Origin: RPQJ01 sp963793675
Lineage (GTDB): Bacteria; Pseudomonadota; Gammaproteobacteria; Steroidobacterales; Steroidobacteraceae
Direction: 5' to 3'
NCBI GenBank assembly: GCA_963793675.1
Contig: CAWCBA010000002.1
Location: forward strand, 62,001-126,000
DNA length: 64,000 bases
Below are positions 9,384-17,331 of the stretch, piece by piece. The notes under the pieces were generated by a model that saw only the letters and a program-made list of their open reading frames with translations, was not told the origin of the DNA and made no database searches. Every line of letters starts with the position of its first letter. The stretch's first letter is position 1. A program made the position numbers and the translations under genes.

Positions 9384-9996
9384 ATGACCGCGAAGTTCGC
9401 CGCCCTCACGCTGGTTGCCGTGCTCGGCTGGACCGGCTCCGCCCAGGCAGCAGGCACCGTCGAAGCCGGCCAGGCCAAATCGGCCACCTGCATGGCCTGC
9501 CACGGCATGGACGGCAACAGCGCGAATCCCGAATGGCCGGCACTGGCGGGCCAGCATTCCTCGTACATCGTGAAGCAGCTCAAGCACTTCAAGGCCGGTG
9601 AGCGGCAGAATGCGCTGATGAGCCCGATGGCCATGATCCTGGCCGACCAGGACATGGAAGACCTCGCGGCGTACTTCTCGTCGCAGACGCGCCAGCCGAC
9701 GGGCGAGACGGAGCCTTCGAAGCTCCAGCTCGGCCAGACGTATCTACCGTGCCGGCATCGCGTCGAAGGGTGTGCCTTCGTGCGCCGGCTGCCACGGCCC
9801 GAGCGGCCATGGCATCGCGGGCGCGGCGTTCCCGATGATCGGCGGCCAGCACGCGGTGTACGCCGCGATCCAGCTGCGCAATTACAAGTCGGGCACCCGC
9901 GCCACCGACCCGAACTCGATGATGCGCACGATCGCGTCCAGGCTCACGGACGAGGAAATCGATGCCGTCGCCTCGTACCTGCAGGGCATGCGTTGA
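9384..9996 (+). CDS. Diheme cytochrome c4, frameshifted between the two heme domains
   Basis: The first frame (ATG 9384) has a signal peptide ending AQA, the heme motif CMACH in SATCMACHGMDGNS, the axial Met region ALMSPMAMIL and an AAYFSSQ helix. After a shift near 9740-9745 (one extra T would restore the TIYRAG reading) the second frame gives CAGCH in SCAGCHGPSGHG, MMRTIASRLTDEEIDAVASYLQGM and a stop at 9996. This two-domain arrangement is cytochrome c4, a periplasmic, usually membrane-attached electron carrier to cytochrome oxidases. The neighbouring dsbA, 33 bp downstream, is the usual partner in gammaproteobacteria. All key residues are present, so the shift is probably a sequence error. 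Confidence 0.88.
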
Positions 9997-10028
9997 ACCT
10001 CGCGGCCCGTCGACGGTCAGAAGCCACC

Positions 10029-10682
10029 ATGAACAAGCAGACCTTGGTTTCCCGGGCCTGGCAGGCGTTCGCCGCCGGCGCGCTGTTGCTGGCGGCTGGC
10101 ACGGCGTCCGCCGCTTTCGCCCCACAGCAGGGCGTGCACTACAAGCTGCTGACGCCTGCTCAGCCGACCAACGTCGCCCCGGGCAAGGTCGAGGTGGTCG
10201 AGGTGTTCTGGTACGCCTGCGGCCATTGTTACCTGCTCGAGCCCAAGCTCGAAGCCTGGAGCCGCAGCGGCAAACCCGCCAACGCCGAACTGGTGCGCTT
10301 GCCGGCCACCTGGAACAACACGCTCAAGACGCACGCGCGCGTCTTCTACACGATGGAACTGCTCGGCAAGCAGAATCTGAACGGCGATATCTGGCGCGAG
10401 ATCAACGTCAAAGGCAATCACCTCGATACCCCGGCGGCTATCGAGGCCTTCTTCACGTCGCGCGGCGTCTCCAAGGCCGATTTCCAGAAGGCATTTGCGA
10501 GTTTTGCGGTCGACACGAAGATCATGAAGGCGGAAGACCTCAACCGCCGTTACAAGATCACGGGCACCCCCACGGTGGTCGTTAACGGCAAGTACGTCAC
10601 CGATGTCGCCATGGCCGGCAGCGAGGACAAGCTGTTCGAAGTGATCAATGCGCTGGTGGCCAGGGAAAAGCCGGCGAGCTGA
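10029..10682 (+). CDS. dsbA: Thiol:disulfide interchange protein DsbA
   Basis: A 217-residue periplasmic oxidoreductase. The signal peptide ends GTASAAF, and the redox motif is CGHC in FWYACGHCYLLEP (about residues 61-73), giving the strongly oxidising CxHC of DsbA. The cis-Pro loop is seen as KITGTPTVVVNGKY near residue 180. It introduces disulfides into exported proteins and is recycled by DsbB. The ATG at 10029 follows the cytochrome c4 stop by 33 bp, so co-transcription is likely, and a strong terminator follows the gene. Confidence 0.95.
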   Translation: MNKQTLVSRAWQAFAAGALLLAAGTASAAFAPQQGVHYKLLTPAQPTNVAPGKVEVVEVFWYACGHCYLLEPKLEAWSRSGKPANAELVRLPATWNNTLKTHARVFYTMELLGKQNLNGDIWREINVKGNHLDTPAAIEAFFTSRGVSKADFQKAFASFAVDTKIMKAEDLNRRYKITGTPTVVVNGKYVTDVAMAGSEDKLFEVINALVAREKPAS

Positions 10683-10710
10683 ATTCAGCCGAAGCTGGCG
10701 ACCGAACGAG

Positions 10711-10743
10711 CGCCGCCCCGGGAAACCGCGGCGGCTTTTTTCT
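10711..10743 (+). terminator. Rho-independent terminator after dsbA
   Basis: CGCCGC (10711-10716) pairs with GCGGCG (10728-10733), closed by an 11-nt loop and followed by GCTTTTTTCT. It lies 28 bp beyond the dsbA stop. Confidence 0.85.
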
Positions 10744-10762
10744 GGACTGAACAATCATTGCC

Positions 10763-10788
10763 AAAAGCCGCCGCGCGCGGCGGCTTTT
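10763..10788. terminator. Perfect 26-bp palindrome, second (bidirectional) terminator
   Basis: AAAAGCCGCCGCG is followed immediately by its exact complement ending GGCTTTT (10763-10788), giving a GC stem with A/T runs on both sides. Thus it can terminate either strand. It sits 20 bp after the dsbA terminator and 50 bp before the corA start, insulating the two units. Confidence 0.75.
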
Positions 10789-10838
10789 GCTTGCGCCCTG
10801 TGTTACAACGGCGGCCGGACTTCAGGGCGGATCTGCGG

Positions 10839-11813
10839 ATGCTGCGCTTACTTATCCCCACCGGCAGCGGTTACACCTGGGTCGAGCACAACCCGCCGGC
10901 GCCCTTCCCGGACGAGTTCCTCTGGGCGGACCTCTTCGAGCCAACCCCCGAGGAAGAGCGCGCCGTCGAGGCGCTGCTGACCGTCGACGTGCCCACGCGC
11001 GACGAGATGAAGGAGATCGAAACCTCCAACCGCCTGTACGAGGAGGGCGGCGCCGTGTACATGACGGCGACGGTCGGCAGCAAGCTCGACAGCGAGCGCC
11101 CTGAGAGCAGCGCCATCACGTTCATCCTCGCCAATGGACGCATGATCACCAACCGCTACGTCAACCCGACGCCGGTGCAGCGCTTCATGCAGTTCGTCGA
11201 GCGGTCCCCCGCGGCGTGCACTTCCTCGGCCACGCTGTTCGCGGGGCTGCTCGAAGCCTTCGTCGAGCGAATCGCCGACCTGCTCGAGCGGGTGCAGACC
11301 GAACTCGATGCCGTCTCGTTCGCGATCTTCCCGCGCGGCGGCGCAACCTCGCCGAGCAGCGCCGACCTGCACGCCCTGATCCGCCAGATCGGCGCCGACG
11401 GCGACCTGGTCTCGAAGGCGCGCGAAAGCCTCATAAGCTTCCAGCGCATCCTGATGTACGTACAGCAGACCCCGAACCTCGATCTCTCGTCGGACCAGCG
11501 CAATCGCTTCAAGTCGACGCTGCGTGACGTGCAGTCGCTGTCGGATCACGCCTCGTTCCTCGGCAGCAAGATCCAGTTCCTGCTCGACGCGGTGCTCGGC
11601 CTCATCAACCTCGAGCAGAACAACATCATCAAGATCTTCTCGGTTGCAGCAGTGATGTTCCTGCCGCCGACGCTGGTTGCGAGCATCTACGGCATGAACT
11701 TCCACTTCATGCCGGAACTCGACAAGCACTGGGGATACCCGCTGGCCCTGCTGGCCATGCTGTTCTCGGCCCTGGTGCCTTACGTCTACTTCCGCCGCAA
11801 GGGTTGGCTGTAG
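10839..11813 (+). CDS. corA: CorA-family magnesium/divalent-cation transporter
   Basis: A 324-residue membrane protein. The long N-terminal cytoplasmic domain contains VPTRDEMKEIETSNRLYEEG (about residues 50-70), and a helical stalk follows. Two C-terminal membrane segments appear, the first at IIKIFSVAAVMFLPPTLVASI and ending in the invariant YGMNF ion-selectivity motif, the second at GYPLALLAMLFSALVPYVYF, then a basic RRKGWL tail. CorA forms a pentameric channel for Mg2+ (also Co2+ or Ni2+). The ATG at 10839 begins MLRLLIPTGSG; the in-frame start at 10758 lies inside the palindrome and is unlikely. Confidence 0.92.
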   Translation: MLRLLIPTGSGYTWVEHNPPAPFPDEFLWADLFEPTPEEERAVEALLTVDVPTRDEMKEIETSNRLYEEGGAVYMTATVGSKLDSERPESSAITFILANGRMITNRYVNPTPVQRFMQFVERSPAACTSSATLFAGLLEAFVERIADLLERVQTELDAVSFAIFPRGGATSPSSADLHALIRQIGADGDLVSKARESLISFQRILMYVQQTPNLDLSSDQRNRFKSTLRDVQSLSDHASFLGSKIQFLLDAVLGLINLEQNNIIKIFSVAAVMFLPPTLVASIYGMNFHFMPELDKHWGYPLALLAMLFSALVPYVYFRRKGWL

Positions 11814-11844
11814 TCCGGCCCGCCGCCGAGCCCGCCACCCACCG

Positions 11845-12466
11845 ATGACGCCGGGCGTCTACCTCGCCCTGACCGCGACGATCGCGGTGGCGGCACTCAC
11901 TCCCGGGCCGGCCGTGACCGCCATCGTTGCGCGTGCCATCACCGATGGCGTTCGACCCGCGCTCGCGATCAATGCGGGCGTGGTCACGGGCGACCTGTTG
12001 TTCTTCGCGCTGGCGGCCGCCGGCATGGCCGCGGCGGCGCGATCGCTCGGCGAGCTGTTCACCTTGCTGCAATGGCTCGGCGCCGCGTACCTCGTCTGGG
12101 CCGGCATCCGGCTCTGGCGTTTCACGCCAGGTCCCCCGACGCCCGCAGGCGGCGCTGCACACGAGTCCCATTTCTGGCGCAACTACGGCGCCGGGCTGCT
12201 GCTGATGTTCGGGCACGTGCAGGCCATGCTGTTCTATGCCGCCCTGCTGCCGGGTTTCGTCGACTTTTCCCGCCTTACGCTGTGGGACATTGCCCTGGTC
12301 GGGCTGACACTGGTCGTCGTAATCGGGGGCATCAACGCGGGCATACGCCATGCTGGGCGCCCGTGCCCGTCATTTTTTTGCCGATGCGGGTGCCCAGCGG
12401 ACGCTGCACCGCGTGGCGGGCACGCTGATGCTGCTCGCCGCGTTGCTGGTCGCCACTCGGGTGTAG
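11845..12466 (+). CDS. LysE/RhtB-family amino-acid exporter, frameshifted near the 3' end
   Basis: From ATG 11845 the protein begins MTPGVYLALTATIAVAALTPGPA, the TPGPA motif being the hallmark of LysE/RhtB efflux proteins. Hydrophobic segments follow, with AYLVWAGIRLW and WRNYGAGLLLMFGHVQAM. Near 12335-12350 the frame shifts; the other frame continues MLGARARHFFADAGAQRTL and a last membrane segment VAGTLMLLAALLVATRV, stop at 12466. The family exports amino acids or derivatives such as homoserine lactone, threonine and lysine, using the proton gradient; the substrate here is unknown. A run of seven T lies just after the break. Confidence 0.85.
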
Positions 12467-12476
12467 GATTACCAGC

Positions 12477-13403
12477 ATGGCCAGACCCACGATCAACAAC
12501 ATGGCGGTGTTCTGCGATTTCGAGAACGTCGCCCTGGGCGTGCGCGACGCACGCTACGCGAAGTTCGACATCGACAAGGTGCTCGAGCGCCTGCTGCTGA
12601 AGGGCAGCATCGTCGTCAAGAAAGCCTACTGCGACTGGGAGCGGTACAAGGAGTTCAAGGGGCCGATGCACGAGGCCTCGTTCGAACTCATCGAGATCCC
12701 GCACGTGCGCATGTCGGGCAAGAACTCGGCCGACATCCGCATGGTCGTCGACGCGCTCGACCTCTGCTACACCAAGTCGCACGTCGACACGTTCGTGATC
12801 GTGAGCGGCGACTCGGACTTCTCGCCGCTCGTGAGCAAGCTGCGCGAGAACAACAAGCTCGTGATCGGCGTGGGCGTGAAGAGCTCGACCTCGGACCTGC
12901 TGATTGCCAACTGCGACGAGTTCATTTACTACGACGACCTCGTGCGCAAGGAAGAGCAGCGGGGTCGGCGCAGGAAAACCGCCGCCGCGCCAGCCACCGG
13001 CGCGCCCGCGGGCAGGCAATCCGCGACGTCGAAGCCACCGGCCGGCCTCCCGGCTGCACCGGCAGCGGCGGTCCCGGCGACGGAGATCGACGGAGCGCCG
13101 GCCACAGCCGAGCCGTCACGCAAGACGCCGTCGCGCGCCAAGTCCGACGACGAGAAGAAGCAGGAAGCGTTCGACCAGGTGCTCGCCACTATCGAAGCGC
13201 TGGCGGACGAACGCGAAGCCGACGAGAAGATCTGGGGCTCGATGATCAAGCAGACGCTCAAACGGCAACGTCCCGGGTTCAACGAGAGCTACCACGGCTT
13301 CCGCAGTTTCAACCAGCTGCTCGAGGAAGCGCGCGACCGCAAGCTGATCGGGCTGGAAAAGGACGAGAAATCCGGTGGTTACGTCGTCAAGGCGGTGACC
13401 TGA
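12477..13403 (+). CDS. NYN-domain ribonuclease-like protein with C-terminal OST-HTH/LOTUS domain
   Basis: A 308-residue protein. Residues about 1-155 form a NYN (PIN-like) domain, with conserved acids in MAVFCDFENVALG, KNSADIRMVVDALDL and VSGDSDFSPLVSKLR that would coordinate a metal for RNA cleavage. An Ala/Pro-rich linker (about 160-225) joins it to a LOTUS/OST-HTH domain with EKIWGSMIKQTLKRQRPGFN and FNQLLEEARDRKLI, which in characterised proteins binds RNA, including G-rich structures. The role is probably RNA turnover or surveillance, but no target is known. The start overlaps the region just after the LysE stop by 10 bp spacing, suggesting one transcript. Confidence 0.88.
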   Translation: MARPTINNMAVFCDFENVALGVRDARYAKFDIDKVLERLLLKGSIVVKKAYCDWERYKEFKGPMHEASFELIEIPHVRMSGKNSADIRMVVDALDLCYTKSHVDTFVIVSGDSDFSPLVSKLRENNKLVIGVGVKSSTSDLLIANCDEFIYYDDLVRKEEQRGRRRKTAAAPATGAPAGRQSATSKPPAGLPAAPAAAVPATEIDGAPATAEPSRKTPSRAKSDDEKKQEAFDQVLATIEALADEREADEKIWGSMIKQTLKRQRPGFNESYHGFRSFNQLLEEARDRKLIGLEKDEKSGGYVVKAVT

Positions 13404-13524
13404 GTTGCTCCGCCTCGCCCGCTCCCGCGGCAGCGGTCGCGCGCAGCACGGGCGCGGGTGTGTCCGCGATTCCACGGTAAGCTAGCGGCCCGCAGGGATC
13501 GAGCGGTCCGGAGAAGACTGGCGC

Positions 13525-13731
13525 ATGGCTGACGTATTCCTTTCGTATGCCCGCAGCGACAAGACGCGCGTCGCACCGCTCGTGGCCGCAATCGAGGCGA
13601 AGGGCTGGACCGTCTGGTGGGACCCGGAGATCGACGCCGGGCAGCAGTTCGACGACCAGATCGAAGCTGAACTGCTCGCGGCCGCAGCGGTGGTCTGTGA
13701 ATGGCGCGCCCGACTGGATTCGAACCAGTGA
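13525..13731 (+). pseudogene. Truncated TIR-domain protein fragment
   Basis: The frame starts MADVFLSYARSDKTRVAPLV and continues GWTVWWDPEIDAGQQFDDQI, the first strand, BB-loop region and helix of a bacterial TIR domain, ending with LLAAAAVV. There a full TIR would continue with a hydrophobic strand and the box with catalytic Glu. Instead the frame runs within about 12 bp into the CCA end of a tRNA-Arg gene on the opposite strand and stops at 13731. About 55 true TIR residues remain. TIR domains in bacteria are often NAD-degrading or nucleotide-signal enzymes in TIR-TPR or defence proteins. The fragment cannot be functional as an enzyme, since the catalytic Glu is missing. Confidence 0.75.
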
Positions 13732-13778
13732 CCCCTGCCTTCGGAGGGCAGTACTCTATCCAGCTGAGCTACGGGCGC
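13702..13778 (-). tRNA. tRNA-Arg, anticodon CCG
   Basis: Read on the minus strand, the acceptor GCGCCCG (from 13778) pairs with CGGGCGC (13706-13712). The D-arm is GCTCAGCTGGATAGAG, the anticodon stem-loop CTGCC-CTCCGAA-GGCAG gives anticodon CCG (codon CGG), and the T-arm has GGTTCGAATCC. The discriminator is G and the CCA tail is encoded (13702-13704). At 77 nt it is complete and unbroken. Confidence 0.97.
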
Positions 13779-13806
13779 GTGGCTGCCCCCGGAAAAGGGG
13801 CCGGGA

Positions 13807-13835
13807 ATCATAGCCCCGGCACCCTTGCACGTCCA
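13807..13835 (-). promoter_or_regulatory. Candidate promoter of tRNA-Arg
   Basis: On the minus strand TGGACG (13835-13830), a 17-bp spacer and TATGAT (13812-13807) lie 28 bp upstream of the tRNA 5' end. The discriminator just after the -10 is very GC-rich, as in stringently controlled stable-RNA promoters. Confidence 0.55.
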
Positions 13836-13954
13836 TTTGGGCCCGGCCGGTGCCCTGCCCGCTCCGCCCGCGAGGTGCACCTCGGGGTGCGCCATGGCCG
13901 AATCTGCACGTTATACTTCGCGGCCCCGTCCAAATCGCCGTCCGGAGTTCGACC

Positions 13955-14464
13955 GTGAGTGCTGAGCACGATCGCAAGTTTTTCGACACCTTCATGCTGA
14001 TCCTCGGCATCCTCGCGGCCATCACCATCGGCCTGATGGTGCTCGCGGGCATGATCTCCGACCGGACTTCGAAGCAGTACCACGACCAGGACCCACGCAA
14101 GGTCGAGGAAACCCTTTCGCGGATCGCGCCGGTCGCCCGCGTCGCTGTCGCGGGCCAGGACAATTCCGCGCTGGCACCGCCCGCCGCGGCTCCGACGGCA
14201 GCAGCCGTCGACCTGCCGGGTGAGCAGGTCTACCAGCAGGTCTGCACGGCATGCCATGGAGCCGCGGTCGCGGGCGCGCCGAAGACGGGCGACAAGGCCG
14301 CATGGGCGCCGCGCATCGCGCAGGGCATGGACTTGCTGCACAAGCACGCGCTCGAGGGTTACCAGGGCAAGGCCGGCTACATGCCGCCGAAGGGTGGCCG
14401 CACGGACCTGAGCGACCAGTCGGTCATGAACGCGGTGGATTACCTGGTCAGCGAGGCGAAGTGA
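13955..14464 (+). CDS. Membrane-anchored cytochrome c5-family protein
   Basis: A 169-residue protein starting at GTG 13955 (GGAG about 9 bp upstream). One N-terminal membrane segment, FMLILGILAAITIGLMVLAG, anchors it. A periplasmic linker rich in Ala/Pro follows, then a single heme domain with CTACH in VCTACHGAAVAGAP and a distal Met in GYMPPKGGRTDLSD, which is the cytochrome c5 pattern. It would shuttle electrons between quinol-cytochrome c reductase or periplasmic dehydrogenases and terminal oxidases. A TATACT about 40 bp upstream (13912-13917) may be the -10. It overlaps the next gene by 4 bp. Confidence 0.88.
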   Translation: MSAEHDRKFFDTFMLILGILAAITIGLMVLAGMISDRTSKQYHDQDPRKVEETLSRIAPVARVAVAGQDNSALAPPAAAPTAAAVDLPGEQVYQQVCTACHGAAVAGAPKTGDKAAWAPRIAQGMDLLHKHALEGYQGKAGYMPPKGGRTDLSDQSVMNAVDYLVSEAK

Positions 14465-15042
14465 GCGTGGCGACCGCTACGGCATTGCGGCGTTTCATCC
14501 TGGCCATCGCGCTGGCCGCGACCGCGGCCGGCTTGGTCGCGGGCTGCGCTTCGCCGCCGCCGAAGCCCGAGACGATGCGCGACCCGAGCGTGAACTTCGC
14601 GAACTTCAGGACGTTCGGCTGGACGGCGGGTGGCGCAGTGGACGCGGGCGACGCGCCGCTCAAGCTGCTCGACGCGAACATCCGCGCCGCGATCGCCGAC
14701 GCAATGAAGCGCAAGGGCTACGTCGAAGCAGCGGCGGACGCGACGCCCGACCTGCGCATGGCCTACGAGACCGCGAGCGCCGAGAAGGTCGAAAGCAACC
14801 CGGTTCGTATCGGCATCGGCGTCGGCAGCTGGGGCGGCAACATGGGAGGCTCGGTCAGCATGGGCAGCCCGAGCGTCCGCAACTTCACCGAAGGCACGCT
14901 GGTCGTGCACGCCGTCGACACGGCCCGCAATGCCGAAGTCTGGCAGGGCCGCGTGTCCGGCAAGATGACCAAGGGCAGCGTCGAACCCGCAGCCATCAAC
15001 CAGGCCGTCGCGCAGGCGATGGCGGACTTTCCGGTGCGCTAG
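14461..15042 (+). CDS. DUF4136-family lipoprotein
   Basis: A 193-residue envelope lipoprotein beginning at GTG 14461, overlapping the cytochrome stop (GTGA), or at GTG 14467. A hydrophobic signal ILAIALAATAAGL leads to the lipobox VAGCASPP. The mature part has the DUF4136 layout: VNFANFRTFGW, LLDANIRAAIADAMKRKGY, then PDLRMAYETA, a glycine-rich VGSWGG segment, GTLVVHAVDTARNAEVWQGRVSG and a terminal helix AINQAVAQAMADFP. The biochemical role of DUF4136 is unknown; members are outer-membrane-associated, stand-alone lipoproteins. Coupling with the cytochrome gene suggests joint expression but not necessarily related work. Confidence 0.82.
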   Translation: MSVATATALRRFILAIALAATAAGLVAGCASPPPKPETMRDPSVNFANFRTFGWTAGGAVDAGDAPLKLLDANIRAAIADAMKRKGYVEAAADATPDLRMAYETASAEKVESNPVRIGIGVGSWGGNMGGSVSMGSPSVRNFTEGTLVVHAVDTARNAEVWQGRVSGKMTKGSVEPAAINQAVAQAMADFPVR

Positions 15043-15087
15043 CGTCGGAAAAAGGGCGTTGGGAGCCAGGGTAAAGGAGTGCCCGGA

Positions 15088-17265
15088 ATGTCGAAGGCAT
15101 CCAGGGTCGCCGTCATGGCAATCGCTGCTATCTGCGTCATAGGCACCGCAGGGGCACGCGATGCCACGGCGCCGCCGACGCGTTCGAGCGATGTCCAGGA
15201 GTTGCTCCAGGGCGTCCGGGTCGCTGACCCCTATCGTTGGCTCGAGGATTCCGAGAATGCTGAGGTCAGATCCTGGGTCGCCCAGCAGACCCAGCGGACG
15301 CGGGCCTACCTTGATGCGCTGCCCTATCGGGCGGCCCTGCATGAGCGGCTCGAGTCGCTGATCACTCGCTCATCACCGCGCCACTATTCCCTGACCTATG
15401 CCGGCGGCCGGCTGTTCTCGATGTACTTCGATCCAGCGCGCCAGCAGCCCTCACTGGTGGTCATGGGCGCCGACGCCGATCCGGCCAGGGCGAGAACCGT
15501 GGTCGACCCGAACGTCATCGATCCGGACGCCGGTACGGCCATTGACTGGTACGTCCCGTCAGCAGACGGCGCCCGGGTCGCGGTTTCGCTCTCCAGGGGT
15601 GGCAGCGAGACGGGCACCCTCTACGTTTACGACACCGGGTCCGGGAAGCAGGTTGGCAAGACGATTGCGAACGTGCAGTTCGCTACCGGTGGGGGTGACG
15701 TGGCGTGGCGGCCCGATGGCGCTGGGTTCTGGTACACGCGTTATCCGGTGACGGACCGCCCGGAGGATCGCGGGTTCTACCAGCAGGTCTATTTTCACCG
15801 CCTTGGCGACGACCCGCAGAAGGATGCCCGTGTCTTCGGCGACGGGTTGCCGAAGATCGCGGAGATACAGCTCGACTACTCGAAGGCGGCGGGGAAATTG
15901 CTGATCGCCGTGGCGAACGGCGACGGCGGCGAGTTCGCGCACTATGTGGGCGGACCGAATGGTCGTTTCACGCAGGTTACGCGGTTCGAGGACGGTGTCG
16001 ATTTTGCAAAGTTCGGGCCCGACGGCGCGCTCTACGTCGTCTCCGAGCGCAATGCGCCGCGGCGCCAGATTCAGCGGCTCGCGCCGGGTGTGTTCGATCT
16101 GCGGCGCGCGGTAACGATCGTCCCGCAGGGCGAAGACGTCGTGGCAGTGGACTTCTTTGGTGAGGACAGCATCGTCTTCGCTGGAACTCGAATGTACGTG
16201 CGCTATCTTGCGGGTGGTCCGTCGCGCATCCGGGCTTTCGGTCTCGATGGCAAGCCCGCGGGCGAAGTGCCGCTGCCAGACGTCGCCTCGGTCTGCGAGA
16301 TCGAGCCGATCGGCGCCGACGTTCTTTACAGCGTCGAGACTTACCTCGCGCCTGCGCAGTTCTATCGATTGACGGACGGACGGAACACGGCAACGGCCCT
16401 CAAGGTCACGAGCCCCGTGCAATTTGACGACATGGAGGTGCGGCGGGTTTTCGCAACCTCGAAGGATGGGACTCGGATCCCGCTGAACATCATCTGCCGC
16501 AAGGGCATGGCGCTCGATGGTTCGCACCCGACTTTGCTGTATGGCTACGGTGGCTACGGCATCAGCATGACGCCTGCTTTTCTCGGCGCTTCGCGGCGCG
16601 TGTGGTTCGATGCTGGCGGCGTCTATGCAATCGCGAACATCCGGGGCGGCGGGGAATTCGGCGAAGACTGGCACCGGCAGGGCATGCTGACCCGCAAGCA
16701 GAACGTGTTCGACGACTTTGCCGCGGGCGCCGAGTATCTGCTGAAGCAGGGATACACGACGCCCGAGAGGCTGGCGATACGCGGCGGATCGAACGGTGGC
16801 CTGTTGATGGGTGCGTTGCTGACGCAGCGCCCGGAACTGTTCCGCGCCGTCGTGGCCGAGGTCGGAATTTTTGACATGCTCCGGGTCGAACTCGACCCCA
16901 ACGGGGAGTTCAACGTGACTGAATTCGGCACGGTCAGAACCCCCGAGCATTTCAGGGCGCTCAACGCGTACTCGCCTTATCACAACGTAAAGGATGGGGT
17001 GCGTTACCCGGCCGTGTTTTTTTCAACCGGCGAGAACGACGGTCGCGTAAACCCGATGCATTCGCGCAAGATGGCGGCGCGCTTGCAGGCGGCGACCGGA
17101 TCGAATCATCCCGTTTTTCTCATCACGACCGGCGCGGGGGGGCACGGCATGGGCAGCCCCCTGGCTTTGCAGATAGACCAGGCCACGGACTATCTGGCCT
17201 TCCTGTTCGACCAGCTGGGGATGGGGCGGGACGTTACGGCAGTCGTCTCGCCGGCGTCTCATTGA
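15088..17265 (+). CDS. Prolyl oligopeptidase, family S9A
   Basis: A 725-residue serine peptidase. The signal-like N-terminus (VAVMAIAAICVIGTAGA) predicts export. DPYRWLEDSENAEVRSWV is the usual S9A opening, followed by a seven-bladed propeller and the alpha/beta hydrolase domain: YGYGGYGISM (oxyanion region), NIRGGGEFGEDWH, the nucleophile Ser in RGGSNGGLLMGA, the Asp in STGENDGRVNP and the His in GAGGHGMG. It cleaves short peptides after proline, here in the periplasm. AAAGGAG sits 8 bp before ATG 15088, which decides the start over a GTG at 15079. A palindrome follows the gene. Confidence 0.93.
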   Translation: MSKASRVAVMAIAAICVIGTAGARDATAPPTRSSDVQELLQGVRVADPYRWLEDSENAEVRSWVAQQTQRTRAYLDALPYRAALHERLESLITRSSPRHYSLTYAGGRLFSMYFDPARQQPSLVVMGADADPARARTVVDPNVIDPDAGTAIDWYVPSADGARVAVSLSRGGSETGTLYVYDTGSGKQVGKTIANVQFATGGGDVAWRPDGAGFWYTRYPVTDRPEDRGFYQQVYFHRLGDDPQKDARVFGDGLPKIAEIQLDYSKAAGKLLIAVANGDGGEFAHYVGGPNGRFTQVTRFEDGVDFAKFGPDGALYVVSERNAPRRQIQRLAPGVFDLRRAVTIVPQGEDVVAVDFFGEDSIVFAGTRMYVRYLAGGPSRIRAFGLDGKPAGEVPLPDVASVCEIEPIGADVLYSVETYLAPAQFYRLTDGRNTATALKVTSPVQFDDMEVRRVFATSKDGTRIPLNIICRKGMALDGSHPTLLYGYGGYGISMTPAFLGASRRVWFDAGGVYAIANIRGGGEFGEDWHRQGMLTRKQNVFDDFAAGAEYLLKQGYTTPERLAIRGGSNGGLLMGALLTQRPELFRAVVAEVGIFDMLRVELDPNGEFNVTEFGTVRTPEHFRALNAYSPYHNVKDGVRYPAVFFSTGENDGRVNPMHSRKMAARLQAATGSNHPVFLITTGAGGHGMGSPLALQIDQATDYLAFLFDQLGMGRDVTAVVSPASH

Positions 17266-17279
17266 CGCCCGGTTGCGTC

Positions 17280-17295
17280 GGGGCCGATCGGCCCC
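17280..17295. terminator. Palindrome between convergent genes, possible terminator
   Basis: GGGGCCGATCGGCCCC is a perfect 16-bp palindrome lying between the stop of the prolyl oligopeptidase gene (17265) and that of the ntrX-like gene (17332). No T-run follows on either strand, so any termination would be weak or factor-assisted. Confidence 0.4.
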
Positions 17296-17331
17296 GGGGC
17301 CCGCTGCAGTGAACCTGAGCCGCTGACGCCA

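Noticed and set aside
8826..10682. An apparent cytochrome c4-DsbA fusion
   Set aside because: Created by the frameshift in the cytochrome gene; dsbA has its own start and signal peptide.
13702..13778. Interpretation of the tRNA stretch as part of a protein gene (several short frames cross it)
   Set aside because: A complete cloverleaf with encoded CCA and promoter is present.
17280..17295. The palindrome as an operator
   Set aside because: It lies between two convergent gene ends, so a terminator-like role is more plausible, and it was listed as such with low confidence.
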